A stretch of DNA of 64,000 nucleotides from DATJIG01 sp035493495 (GTDB lineage Bacteria > Pseudomonadota > Alphaproteobacteria > SMXQ01): NCBI GenBank assembly GCA_035493495.1, contig DATJIG010000257.1, positions 13,467-77,466 on the forward strand, in the 5' to 3' direction. A program made the translations under genes and the position numbers. How positions within the stretch are numbered: the stretch's first letter is position 1; each line of letters begins with the position of its first letter. Below are positions 43,382-51,472 of this stretch, in pieces. The notes below the pieces were generated by a model that searched no databases, was not told the origin of the DNA, and worked only from the letters and a program-made list of their open reading frames with translations.

Positions 43382-44368
43382 TCACGGCACCAGCACGGCG
43401 GCGCCTTCGAGAACGCCGCCGCGCACCGCCGCCAGCGCCTCGTTGGCCCGCTCGAGCGGGAACGATGACGTCGTCGTACGCACCGGCACGTCGGGCGCCA
43501 GGCGCAGGAACTCCTCGCCGTCGCGGCGGGTGAGATTGGCGACGGAGCGCACCACCCGCTCTTCCCACAACAACCGGTACGGGAAGCTCGGGATATCGCT
43601 CATGTGGATCCCGGCGCACACCACCGTGCCGCCTTTCGCGGTGGCGGCGAGTGCCGCCGGCACCAGGGCACCGACCGGGGCAAAGATCAGGGCGGCGTCG
43701 AGCGGCTCGGGCGCCGACCTGTCGGAATCGCCCGCCCAGGTCGCTCCCAGCGAGCGGGCGAAATCCTGGCCCACCACGTCACCGGGCTTGGTGAACGCGT
43801 AGACCTCTTGCCCGCGGTGGCGCGCGACCTGCACGGCGATGTGTGCCGCCGCGCCGAAGCCGTAGAGCCCAAGCCGCTTTGCCCCGCCCGCCATGCGCAG
43901 CGCGCGATAGCCGATCAGTCCCGCGCACAGGAGCGGCGCCGCGTCGACATCGCTGTAACTCGGGGGAATAGCGAAACAGAACTTCTGATGGGCAACCGTG
44001 TACTCCGCGTAGCCGCCGTCGATGTCGTAGCCGGTGAAGCGGGCGCGGGCGCACAGGTTCTCGCGCCCTGTCGTGCAGTACTCGCAGACGCCGCAGGTCC
44101 AGCCGAGCCACGGCACGCCGACGCGATCGCCGGCGCGGATGCGCTCGACGTTCCGCCCGACCGCCACCACCGTGCCGACGATCTCGTGGCCAGGCACCAG
44201 CGGAAGCTTGGGGCGCGGGAGCTCACCATCGACGATGTGGAGATCGGTGCGGCACACGGCGCAGGCGTGCACCTTGATGACGACGTCGTCGGGCCCGGGC
44301 GTCGGCGGCTCACTCCGCTGTGCGAGGCGAAGCGGTGTGTTCGCAGCATCGAGCACCATCGCACGCAT
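43382..44368 (-). CDS. Zinc-dependent alcohol dehydrogenase family protein
   Basis: This medium-chain dehydrogenase (328 aa) has the catalytic zinc ligands in CAVCRTDLH and GHEIVG, a structural zinc site CGVCEYCTTGRENLC, and a cofactor loop LYGFGAAAH. It resembles the AdhP/AdhA propanol-preferring group, oxidising primary alcohols or reducing aldehydes. It converges tightly with the membrane protein gene (3 bp between stops) and is divergent from the old-yellow-enzyme gene. Confidence 0.9.
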   Translation of the reverse strand: MRAMVLDAANTPLRLAQRSEPPTPGPDDVVIKVHACAVCRTDLHIVDGELPRPKLPLVPGHEIVGTVVAVGRNVERIRAGDRVGVPWLGWTCGVCEYCTTGRENLCARARFTGYDIDGGYAEYTVAHQKFCFAIPPSYSDVDAAPLLCAGLIGYRALRMAGGAKRLGLYGFGAAAHIAVQVARHRGQEVYAFTKPGDVVGQDFARSLGATWAGDSDRSAPEPLDAALIFAPVGALVPAALAATAKGGTVVCAGIHMSDIPSFPYRLLWEERVVRSVANLTRRDGEEFLRLAPDVPVRTTTSSFPLERANEALAAVRGGVLEGAAVLVP

Positions 44369-44503
44369 GGAGGTCGCTCCGTGTCCACACGCCCCTTCCA
44401 TTTGACACAAATCTCTTTGCCATGATGGAGAGCGGGAAGGGGAGAGTCGGCCCGCCCCTCCAAGACTGTCGAGGTTAGCACGAGGGAAGGCGTACGGTCC
44501 GTC

Positions 44504-44521
44504 GCACGGGTCACTCCGTGC
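44504..44521. promoter_or_regulatory. Inverted repeat in the adh/OYE divergent promoter region
   Basis: GCACGG (44504-44509) and CCGTGC (44516-44521) are perfect complements with a 6-bp centre, ending 21 bp before the OYE start. It could be an operator for an electrophile-responsive repressor or a hairpin covering the ribosome site; the regulator is not in the immediate neighbourhood. Confidence 0.35.
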
Positions 44522-44542
44522 ATAAAGTCGCTGGAGATCACT

Positions 44543-45649
44543 ATGGCCAAATCCAAGCTGTTTACGCCGTTCGCCGTCGGCGGCCTGGAACTCGCGAACC
44601 GGATCGTAATAGCTCCGATGTGCCAGTACTCGGCCGAGGACGGGTGCATGACGGACTGGCATCTGATCCATCTCGGACATTTGGCGTTATCGGGCGCCGG
44701 GCTTCTCACCATCGAGGCGACCGCAGTTACGCCTGAGGGTCGGATCTCCTATGGCGATGTCGGGCTCTACTCCGACGCGTGCGAGAACGCGATGCGCAAC
44801 ACGTTGGAGAGAGTGCGGCGCTGGTCGGAGATGCCGATCGCTGTTCAGCTGGCGCACGCCGGCCGGAAGGCCTCGACGGAGCTTCCCTGGCGGGGTGGCG
44901 CTCAAATCGCTCCGGACCAGCCGAACGGCTGGCGCACCGAAGCACCCTCGGCAATCCCCTTTCAGGACGGCGACGTTCCTCCCGTGAAGCTGGACCACGA
45001 CGCCCTTGCACACATCCGCGACGCATTCGCGGATGCTGCCCGTCGTGCGACACGTCTAGGTCTTGATGCAATCCAGTTGCACGGCGCGCATGGTTATCTG
45101 CTGCACGAGTTCCTGTCGCCGCTCGCCAATCAGCGCGATGATCGTTACGGCGGCTCGCTCGAGAATCGGATGCGTTTCCCCCTTGAGGTGTTCGAGACGG
45201 TGCGTGCCGCCTTCCCGGCGGATCGCCCCGTCTCGATGCGGGTGTCCGCGACCGACTGGGCGGCGAATGGTTGGGACCTTGAGCAGACGATCGCGCTGGC
45301 ACGGGCGCTGGAGGCACGCGGCTGCGCTGCCATCCACATATCGAGCGGCGGGCTCACGCCGGCGCAACGCATACCCGTGGGACCGAATTATCAGGTACCG
45401 CTCGCGCGCGCGGTAAAGGCGGAGACGAAAATGGCCGTCGTGGCGGTCGGCCTGATCACGGAATACGAGCAGGCGGAGGCTATCGTCGGCGCGGGCGACG
45501 CCGACCTCGTCGCGCTGGCCCGTGCCATTCTCTACGATCCGCGATGGCCCTGGCACGCAGCCGCGCACTTCGGCGCCAGCGTTAAGGCGCCGAAGCAGTA
45601 CCTGCGCTCCGAGCCGCGCGGCGTACGGGACCTGTTCGACGACGAATGA
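44543..45649 (+). CDS. NADH:flavin oxidoreductase, old yellow enzyme family (YqjM/NamA-like)
   Basis: The 368-aa FMN protein begins LFTPFAVGGLELANRIVIAPMCQYSA; the Cys of APMCQYSA and the His pair in QLHGAHGYLLHEFLSP mark the YqjM-like class. YqjM-type ene-reductases reduce activated C=C bonds of enones and maleimides. GGAG precedes the ATG. Its divergent neighbour is a zinc alcohol dehydrogenase and its convergent neighbour a quinone reductase. Confidence 0.92.
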   Translation: MAKSKLFTPFAVGGLELANRIVIAPMCQYSAEDGCMTDWHLIHLGHLALSGAGLLTIEATAVTPEGRISYGDVGLYSDACENAMRNTLERVRRWSEMPIAVQLAHAGRKASTELPWRGGAQIAPDQPNGWRTEAPSAIPFQDGDVPPVKLDHDALAHIRDAFADAARRATRLGLDAIQLHGAHGYLLHEFLSPLANQRDDRYGGSLENRMRFPLEVFETVRAAFPADRPVSMRVSATDWAANGWDLEQTIALARALEARGCAAIHISSGGLTPAQRIPVGPNYQVPLARAVKAETKMAVVAVGLITEYEQAEAIVGAGDADLVALARAILYDPRWPWHAAAHFGASVKAPKQYLRSEPRGVRDLFDDE

Positions 45650-45668
45650 GCTCGGCGCACGCGGAGAA

Positions 45669-46646
45669 CTATGGCAGGAGCACCGTCGAGCCGGTGGTCC
45701 TGCGCGATTCCAGATCGGTGTGTGCCTTCGCCGCGTCCTTCAGCGGATAGGTCTTGCCGACCTGGATCTGCACAACTCCGGTGCGGACCGCCTTGAACAG
45801 CTCCTGTGCCGCCTCGTCGAGATCGTCGCGGCGCGCGACATAATGGGCGAGGGTCGGCCGGGTGACGAACAGCGAGCCCTTCTGCGACAGGATGAGGAGG
45901 CTGATCGGCGGCACCGCGCCCGAGGAATTGCCGAAGCTCACCATCAGCCCGAGCGGCCGCAGGCAGTCGAGCGACTTCTCGAAGGTGTCCTTGCCGACCG
46001 AGTCGTAAACCACCGGCACGCCGTTGCCGCCGGTGATCTCCTTCACCCGCGCGACGAAATCCTCGCGCGTGTAGACGATGGGGTGATCGCAGCCGTGCTC
46101 CTTGGCGAGCTTCGCCTTCGCGTCGCTACCAACGGTCCCGATCACCGTCGCACCCAGGAACTTGGCCCACTGGCAGAGGATGAGGCCAACACCGCCGGCC
46201 GCGGCGTGCACCAGAATCGTGTCCCCCGGGCCGACGCGATAGGTTTTGTGCAGCAGGTAATGCGCCGTCAGGCCCTTGAGCATCATGCCGGCGGCTGTCT
46301 TGTCGTCGACATCCTTCGGGATCTTGACCAGGCGCTCGGCGGGAACGACGCGGCGCTCGCTGTAGGCGCCGAGCTGGCCGGTGTAGGCGACGCGATCGCC
46401 GACATTCAGGTCCGTCACGCCCTCGCCGAGCTTCTCGACAACACCCGCGCCCTCCACTCCGAGCACGAATGGCGGCTGTGCCGGGTAGAGGCCGGTTCGG
46501 TAATAGACATCGATGAAATTGAGACCGACAGCGGCGTGGCGGATCAGCACCTGGCCCGCGGCGGGCTCCGGCACGTCGACATCGATGTATTCCATCACCT
46601 CGGGTCCGCCGGTCTTGCGGACGAGGATTGCCTTGGCTTTCGCCAT
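45669..46646 (-). CDS. Quinone oxidoreductase (zeta-crystallin/QorA type)
   Basis: The 325-aa protein is a zinc-free medium-chain reductase: VGLNFIDVYYRTGLYP, GVEGAGVV and the NADPH loop HAAAGGVGLILCQ. QorA-like enzymes reduce quinones one electron at a time or act on enones. No zinc ligands are present. It follows the dienelactone hydrolase gene by 17 bp on the same strand, so they are likely cotranscribed. Confidence 0.93.
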   Translation of the reverse strand: MAKAKAILVRKTGGPEVMEYIDVDVPEPAAGQVLIRHAAVGLNFIDVYYRTGLYPAQPPFVLGVEGAGVVEKLGEGVTDLNVGDRVAYTGQLGAYSERRVVPAERLVKIPKDVDDKTAAGMMLKGLTAHYLLHKTYRVGPGDTILVHAAAGGVGLILCQWAKFLGATVIGTVGSDAKAKLAKEHGCDHPIVYTREDFVARVKEITGGNGVPVVYDSVGKDTFEKSLDCLRPLGLMVSFGNSSGAVPPISLLILSQKGSLFVTRPTLAHYVARRDDLDEAAQELFKAVRTGVVQIQVGKTYPLKDAAKAHTDLESRRTTGSTVLLP

Positions 46647-46663
46647 AATCGTGACTCCGATGC

Positions 46664-47389
46664 TCAGCCCTGGTGCGGGCGCTTGCGATTGGGACGACCG
46701 AGGTTCTTGTCGAGGAAGGCCTCGGTGCGCTGGTTGGCGAGCGACGCCGTCTCGACGACGTACGAATGACCGCCGACGCGCGCAAAGGCGTGATCCGCCC
46801 CGGGATACGTGTGGATCGTCACCAGCGGATTTCCGGACAGCGATCCCTTGATCTGCTCCTGGGCTTCCTTGGGCACGAACTTGTCGGCCTCAGCGATGTG
46901 CAGCATCAGCGGCTTCTTGATGTTCCGGGCCTCGTCCAGGTACTGCTGGATACTGACGCCGTAATACCCGACCGAGCAGTCGGCGTCGGAGCGCGTTGCC
47001 ATCAGATACGCGAGCGTGCCGCCGAGGCAGTAGCCGATGGCGCCCGCCTTGCCGTTGCACTCGGGGCGCTTGCGCAAGGTCGCCAACGTCGATTTCAGGT
47101 CATCGACGCCCTTGTCGACATTGAATCCCTGGAAGAGCTGGAAGGCCTTGGCCCATTCCGCTTCCGAGCCGTCGGTGATCTGGATGTTCGGTTCCTGACG
47201 CCAGAACAGATCGGGGCAGATCGCGAGGAAGCCCTGCGCCGCGAACGTGTCGGCGATCGTCCGCATGACCTTGTTCACGCCGAAGATTTCCTGGGCGAGC
47301 ACGAGGCTGGGCGCTGGGGTCGTGGCAGGAATCGCCAGATACGCGGAGAAGGTGCCGCCGTCGGCGGCGTCGATCGTGATGTCGGGCAT
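46664..47389 (-). CDS. Dienelactone hydrolase family protein
   Basis: This 241-aa alpha/beta hydrolase has the nucleophile Cys in GAIGYCLGG, the acid in HIAEADKFVP and His in YPGADHAF, the Cys-Asp-His triad of dienelactone hydrolases. EIFGVNKVMRTIAD carries the conserved Glu near the active site. No chlorocatechol pathway genes are here, so the substrate may be another lactone or ester. Confidence 0.92.
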   Translation of the reverse strand: MPDITIDAADGGTFSAYLAIPATTPAPSLVLAQEIFGVNKVMRTIADTFAAQGFLAICPDLFWRQEPNIQITDGSEAEWAKAFQLFQGFNVDKGVDDLKSTLATLRKRPECNGKAGAIGYCLGGTLAYLMATRSDADCSVGYYGVSIQQYLDEARNIKKPLMLHIAEADKFVPKEAQEQIKGSLSGNPLVTIHTYPGADHAFARVGGHSYVVETASLANQRTEAFLDKNLGRPNRKRPHQG

Positions 47390-47434
47390 GAGCGTCCTCT
47401 TGTTCTCGGAGGGTGGAACGTCGCAGTGCGACGC

Positions 47435-47914
47435 TCAGGAAGCGATTCGTCGAGGGTGTCGGGCGATTGTGGCGCGCTCGTGTGACAGCAGCCAGGCCTT
47501 GGTGTCGAGACCGCCCGCGCCGGAGTATCCGCCGGGCTTGCCGGCGGCCGCGACTACGCGATGGCAGGGAACGATGATCGGAATCGGATTTGAGCCGCAG
47601 GCTCCGCCGATCGCCCGCGGCGCCGAGCCGACGCGGCGCGCGAGCTCGCCGTAGGTAATGGTCTCGCCAAACGGGATGCGGCACATCTCGTCCCACACGC
47701 GTTTCTGGAACGCTGTGCCCTGGGGCGCGAGGGGGATGTCGAAGTCGTTCAGCGTCCCGGCGAAATAGCGCTCGAGCGCCGACTTGGCGCGCCGGAGCAA
47801 CGGGCTCGCCTTCGACGTTTCGGCGGCGCCGCTCCAGTCTATGGCGACGATGGCGCCGTCGCGTTCGCGAAGGAGCAGTCGGCCGACCGGAGAATCCATA
47901 CTGATCGAAGGCAT
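47435..47914 (-). CDS. ogt: Methylated-DNA--protein-cysteine methyltransferase
   Basis: The 159-aa protein repairs O6-alkylguanine by suicidal transfer to Cys in IIVPCHRVV; the DNA-binding helix (FGETITYGELARRVGSAPRAIGGA) and GGYSGAGGLDTKAWLL end match Ogt. There is no Ada-type regulatory domain. The start is ATG 47914 or an overlapping GTG at 47920 that would couple it to the upstream DUF255 gene. Confidence 0.95.
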   Translation of the reverse strand: MPSISMDSPVGRLLLRERDGAIVAIDWSGAAETSKASPLLRRAKSALERYFAGTLNDFDIPLAPQGTAFQKRVWDEMCRIPFGETITYGELARRVGSAPRAIGGACGSNPIPIIVPCHRVVAAAGKPGGYSGAGGLDTKAWLLSHERATIARHPRRIAS

Positions 47915-47916
47915 CG

Positions 47917-49950
47917 TCACGATTGATCTCCGCCGTGATCCGCGAGCGCGGCGGCCAGTGCCCCCGGCTCCGTCACCGGCGGCCCGCAGACCGGGCCGAC
48001 GCAAATATAGGCCGTGGGGCGCCCGTCGATCATGCGTTTCCCGCTTGCCGGATGACCACTCGGCAGGGCGGCATCGGGCGCGACGACGTGCACCTGGCGA
48101 TCGGGAGCCGACACCGAGAATGCGGCGCGCAGCAACTCCTTCGTGGTTGCGTTGTCGCGCTGTCCGACAATGACGATCTGACGAAGGTTGTCGAGGCTCT
48201 CGACACCGTTGAGCAAACTCGCAAGGGGGAAGAAGTTGCGCTCGATCTCGCCGGAGAACGCATCAACGATGGCCTGTGCCCGCGCGCGGTACGCATCGTC
48301 GCCGGTCAGTGCATGGAGGCGGGCGAGGACGCCGACCATGATGCCGTTGCCGGCCGGTGTCGCGGCGTCGACAGCGGTGCGGGTGCGGACGATGAGATCC
48401 GACGCATCGTCGGGGGTGAAGAAGTAGCCGCCGCGCTCGGCGTCCCAGTAGTGACGATCGAGAGTGGCAACGTATGTCCTGGCGTCGTCGAGATAGGCGT
48501 TGTCGCCCGAGGCCTCGAACAGTTTGAGCGCCGCGCGCGCCATCTGCGCATGGTCGTCGAGCAGCCCATGGCCGGTGGTGCGCTGCGCGCGGTAGGCATG
48601 GGGCAGACGGCCCGCGCACGCGAGCCCGCGCAGGAAGCCGTAGGCCTTCGCAGCGACGTCGATCCACCGCGGTTCGTCGAAGACGAGGCCGGCTTCGACC
48701 AGCGCCGCGATCATCATCCCGTTCCAGTCCACGAGCACCTTGTCGTCTCGGCCGGGATGAACGCGGCGTTCCCGCACGTCGAGAAGCCGCGCGCGCATGT
48801 CCACGAGCCGCGCCTCCTCATCCTCGGTGACGAGCGGGCGATGGAGTCGGTTGAGGATCGTCTTGCCTTCCCAGTTGCCCTCCGGCCGGACGTCGTAGAC
48901 GCGCTTGAACAAGGCGGAATCGTCGGCGAGGAGCGCGTCGATCTCGGGCTCGGCCCACACATAATAGCGGCCTTCCTCGCCTTCGCTGTCGGCATCGAGC
49001 GACGAAGCGAAGGCGCCGTCGTCGGTCATCATTTCGCGCAGCAGCCAGCCGACGGTCTCGCGTGCGCGTTGCGCGAACAGCGGCCTGCGGGTGCCGGCCC
49101 ACACCATTGTCAGCGCTTCGAGCAATTGCGCGTTGTCGTAGAGCATCTTCTCGAAGTGAGGTACCAGCCACGCGGCATCGGTGGCGTACCGCGCGTATCC
49201 GCCGCCGAGGTGATCGTAGATCCCGCCTTCGCTCATGCGATCGAGCGAGTGCACGATGGCCGCCCGATAGCTCTCAGTGCGCGCGCGCAGCCAGGCGCGC
49301 CAGATCAGTTCGAAGTGCGGCACGTGCGGGAACTTCGGCGCCGACCCGATGCCGCCGTTGATCGGATCGAACTCGCGCAGCACGCGCTCGGCGACACGTT
49401 CGAGCAGCGCGCGGTCGAGAACGACCGCGCCTGTTCCTCCACCTTGCGAAAGACGCTCGAGCGCGCCGACCAACGCGGTGACGTTGTGCGCGACCTTGTC
49501 GGTCGACTGCTTGTAGACGTCCGCGACTCCGGTGAGCACCTGCTTGAACGCGGGTCGTCCGTAGCGCGGCTCGGGCGGGAAGTAGGTGCCGCCCCAGAAT
49601 GGTTCGCCCTTGTCGGTGAGAAACATGGTCAGCGGCCAGCCGCCTTGTTCGCCGAGGAGCGAAAGCGCCGTTTGATAGATCGTGTCGACGTCAGGTCGTT
49701 CCTCGCGGTCGACCTTGATGTTGACGAAGAGCTGGTTCATCAGCGCGGCGGTTTCGGCGTTTTCAAAACTCTCGTGGGCCATCACGTGACACCAGTGGCA
49801 CGCGGCATAGCCGACCGACAGCAGGATTGGCTTGCCGTCGCGGCGCGCCTCGGCGAAGGCATCGGGACCCCAGGGGCGCCACGCCACCGGGTTGTCCTTG
49901 TGCTGGAGGAGGTACGGACTGGTTTCCTGGCCGAGCAAATTACTTGTCAT
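47917..49950 (-). CDS. DUF255 (YyaL/SPATA20-type) thioredoxin-like protein
   Basis: The 677-aa protein has an N-terminal thioredoxin-like domain with the CHWCHVM active-site-like motif (residues 50-56 in LSVGYAACHWCHVMAHESF), the GGWPLTMFL strand, and a long alpha/alpha toroid of glycosidase-like fold. The family is widespread from bacteria to animals, but its reaction is unknown. The start MTSNLLGQETSPYLLQHKDNPV is well conserved. It is divergent from mnmE and precedes ogt. Confidence 0.93.
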   Translation of the reverse strand: MTSNLLGQETSPYLLQHKDNPVAWRPWGPDAFAEARRDGKPILLSVGYAACHWCHVMAHESFENAETAALMNQLFVNIKVDREERPDVDTIYQTALSLLGEQGGWPLTMFLTDKGEPFWGGTYFPPEPRYGRPAFKQVLTGVADVYKQSTDKVAHNVTALVGALERLSQGGGTGAVVLDRALLERVAERVLREFDPINGGIGSAPKFPHVPHFELIWRAWLRARTESYRAAIVHSLDRMSEGGIYDHLGGGYARYATDAAWLVPHFEKMLYDNAQLLEALTMVWAGTRRPLFAQRARETVGWLLREMMTDDGAFASSLDADSEGEEGRYYVWAEPEIDALLADDSALFKRVYDVRPEGNWEGKTILNRLHRPLVTEDEEARLVDMRARLLDVRERRVHPGRDDKVLVDWNGMMIAALVEAGLVFDEPRWIDVAAKAYGFLRGLACAGRLPHAYRAQRTTGHGLLDDHAQMARAALKLFEASGDNAYLDDARTYVATLDRHYWDAERGGYFFTPDDASDLIVRTRTAVDAATPAGNGIMVGVLARLHALTGDDAYRARAQAIVDAFSGEIERNFFPLASLLNGVESLDNLRQIVIVGQRDNATTKELLRAAFSVSAPDRQVHVVAPDAALPSGHPASGKRMIDGRPTAYICVGPVCGPPVTEPGALAAALADHGGDQS

Positions 49951-50013
49951 CGTTACGCCGTCTGGTTGGCTTGCCGCGCGCCAGTTTGACGTGCAATCTC
50001 CGCAACTCAAGCC

Positions 50014-51384
50014 ATGAACGGACCGGAACCGGTGAGCAAATCCGTGGCACGCCCGCGCGCCGGCGCGGAGCCGGACCGCGCGACGATTTTCGCGCTGGCG
50101 AGCGCCCCGGGGCCTTCGGGAATTTCGGTGTGGCGGATATCGGGTCCGTCCGCAGCGGAGGTGCTGACTCGCCTCTGTCGCCATCCGCTGCCGGAGCCAC
50201 GGACCATGACCCGGGTCCGTCTGTACACCCCGGGATCCGGCAATGCGGTCGACGATGGCCTCGCTGCCTGGTTTCCGGCGCCGGCGAGCTTCACCGGCGA
50301 TGACGTGGTGGAGCTCTATCTCCATGGTGGCCGGGCGGTTTCCCGGGCCGTAACCGGGGCGCTGTCGTCCCTCGCCGGGCTCCGGCCCGCCTTACCCGGC
50401 GAATTTTCACGCCGGGCATTGGAAGCCGGGAAGCTGGATCTGACGCGAGTCGAGGCCATCGCCGATCTCGTCGCCGCCGAGACCGAGGCCCAGCGGAAGC
50501 AGGCACGCCGCCAGCTCGAGGGCGAGCTTGGTGCCCTCTACCAAGGCTGGAAGTGTGAGATCGTTGCGATTCTGGCTCGTTTTGAAGCCGGAATGGACTT
50601 CCCGGACGAAGATCTGCCGGCGACGATCTTCGCCGAGACGCGGCCCAGGATCGAGGCGCTGCGCGCCGCAATGGCGGCGCATCTCGCCGACAACCGGCGT
50701 GGCGAGCGCATCCGGGACGGTCTGCGCGTGGCGATTACCGGCGCGCCGAATGTCGGCAAGTCGAGCCTGTTGAACGTCATTGCCGGTCGAGATGTCGCGA
50801 TCGTCTCCAGCCGACCCGGTACGACCCGGGACGTGGTCGAGGTTTCGCTGGACCTCGGCGGCGTGCCCGTCGTGTTGGCCGATACCGCGGGGCTGCGTGA
50901 TACCGAGGACGAAATCGAGGCCGAGGGGGTGCGCCGCGCGCGCGCCTGGTCCGGTGACGCGGACATCGTGCTGTCGGTCCAGGATGCCTCGGACACTGCG
51001 AACGGTACCCGTTCGGCCGACGGTGAGCTGGTTGTCATGAACAAGTGCGACCTGGTTCCGGCGGCCGGGCGGGTTCCGGGCTCGGATGTGGTTTGGGTTT
51101 CGGCGAGAACAGGTGAGGGCGTGGATGCCCTTGTTCAGGCGCTCAGGCAAAGGGCGGAGGCGCTGGCAGCGCTTCCGGAAAGTGCTTCGATCACTCGAGC
51201 TCGCCACCGCGAGAGTGTACAAGCCGCCGCCAGTGCATTAGGGAGTGCGCGCGATTCGTCGGAGGTTGAACTCGCTGGGGAGGAACTGCGCCGTGCGGCT
51301 CGGGCTCTCGGATCGATCACCGGCGAGATCGGTGTCGAGGACATTCTCGACGCCATTTTTCGCGAGTTCTGTATCGGCAAGTAG
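50014..51384 (+). CDS. mnmE: tRNA uridine-5-carboxymethylaminomethyl modification GTPase MnmE
   Basis: MnmE (456 aa) acts with MnmG on the wobble uridine of tRNAs. The N-terminal domain binds formyl-THF (ATIFALASAPGPSGISVWRISGP), the inserted G domain has GAPNVGKSS (G1), DTAGLRDT (G3) and NKCD (G4), and the C-terminus has the catalytic Cys in FCIGK. An N-terminal extension of about 20 residues precedes the core; a GTG 18 bases downstream of the ATG is an alternative start. Confidence 0.97.
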   Translation: MNGPEPVSKSVARPRAGAEPDRATIFALASAPGPSGISVWRISGPSAAEVLTRLCRHPLPEPRTMTRVRLYTPGSGNAVDDGLAAWFPAPASFTGDDVVELYLHGGRAVSRAVTGALSSLAGLRPALPGEFSRRALEAGKLDLTRVEAIADLVAAETEAQRKQARRQLEGELGALYQGWKCEIVAILARFEAGMDFPDEDLPATIFAETRPRIEALRAAMAAHLADNRRGERIRDGLRVAITGAPNVGKSSLLNVIAGRDVAIVSSRPGTTRDVVEVSLDLGGVPVVLADTAGLRDTEDEIEAEGVRRARAWSGDADIVLSVQDASDTANGTRSADGELVVMNKCDLVPAAGRVPGSDVVWVSARTGEGVDALVQALRQRAEALAALPESASITRARHRESVQAAASALGSARDSSEVELAGEELRRAARALGSITGEIGVEDILDAIFREFCIGK

Positions 51385-51386
51385 CC

Positions 51387-51423
51387 TGTACGCGTTGTAC
51401 GCCTGTATTTAGCGTTTGTACGC
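51387..51423 (+). repeat. Three TGTACGC direct repeats between mnmE and mnmG
   Basis: TGTACGC occurs at 51387-51393, 51396-51402 and 51417-51423, with a related GTACA just after. The second and third copies are 21 bp apart, two helical turns. They precede parS1 and the mnmG start. Binding factor unknown. Confidence 0.5.
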
Positions 51424-51441
51424 AATATACGTACACATCGC

Positions 51442-51457
51442 TGTTTCACGTGAAACG
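51442..51457. promoter_or_regulatory. parS site 1 (upstream of mnmG)
   Basis: TGTTTCACGTGAAACG matches the 16-bp parS consensus (TGTTTCACGTGAAACA) at 15 of 16 positions. ParB dimers nucleate here and spread to organise the origin region. Confidence 0.93.
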
Positions 51458-51472
51458 TTTCTCCGGGTCAGG

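Noticed and set aside
47923..49989. Long antisense frame over the DUF255 gene
   Set aside because: Composition is Arg/Ala/Val-biased without motifs, while the opposite strand encodes a well-conserved protein over the full length.
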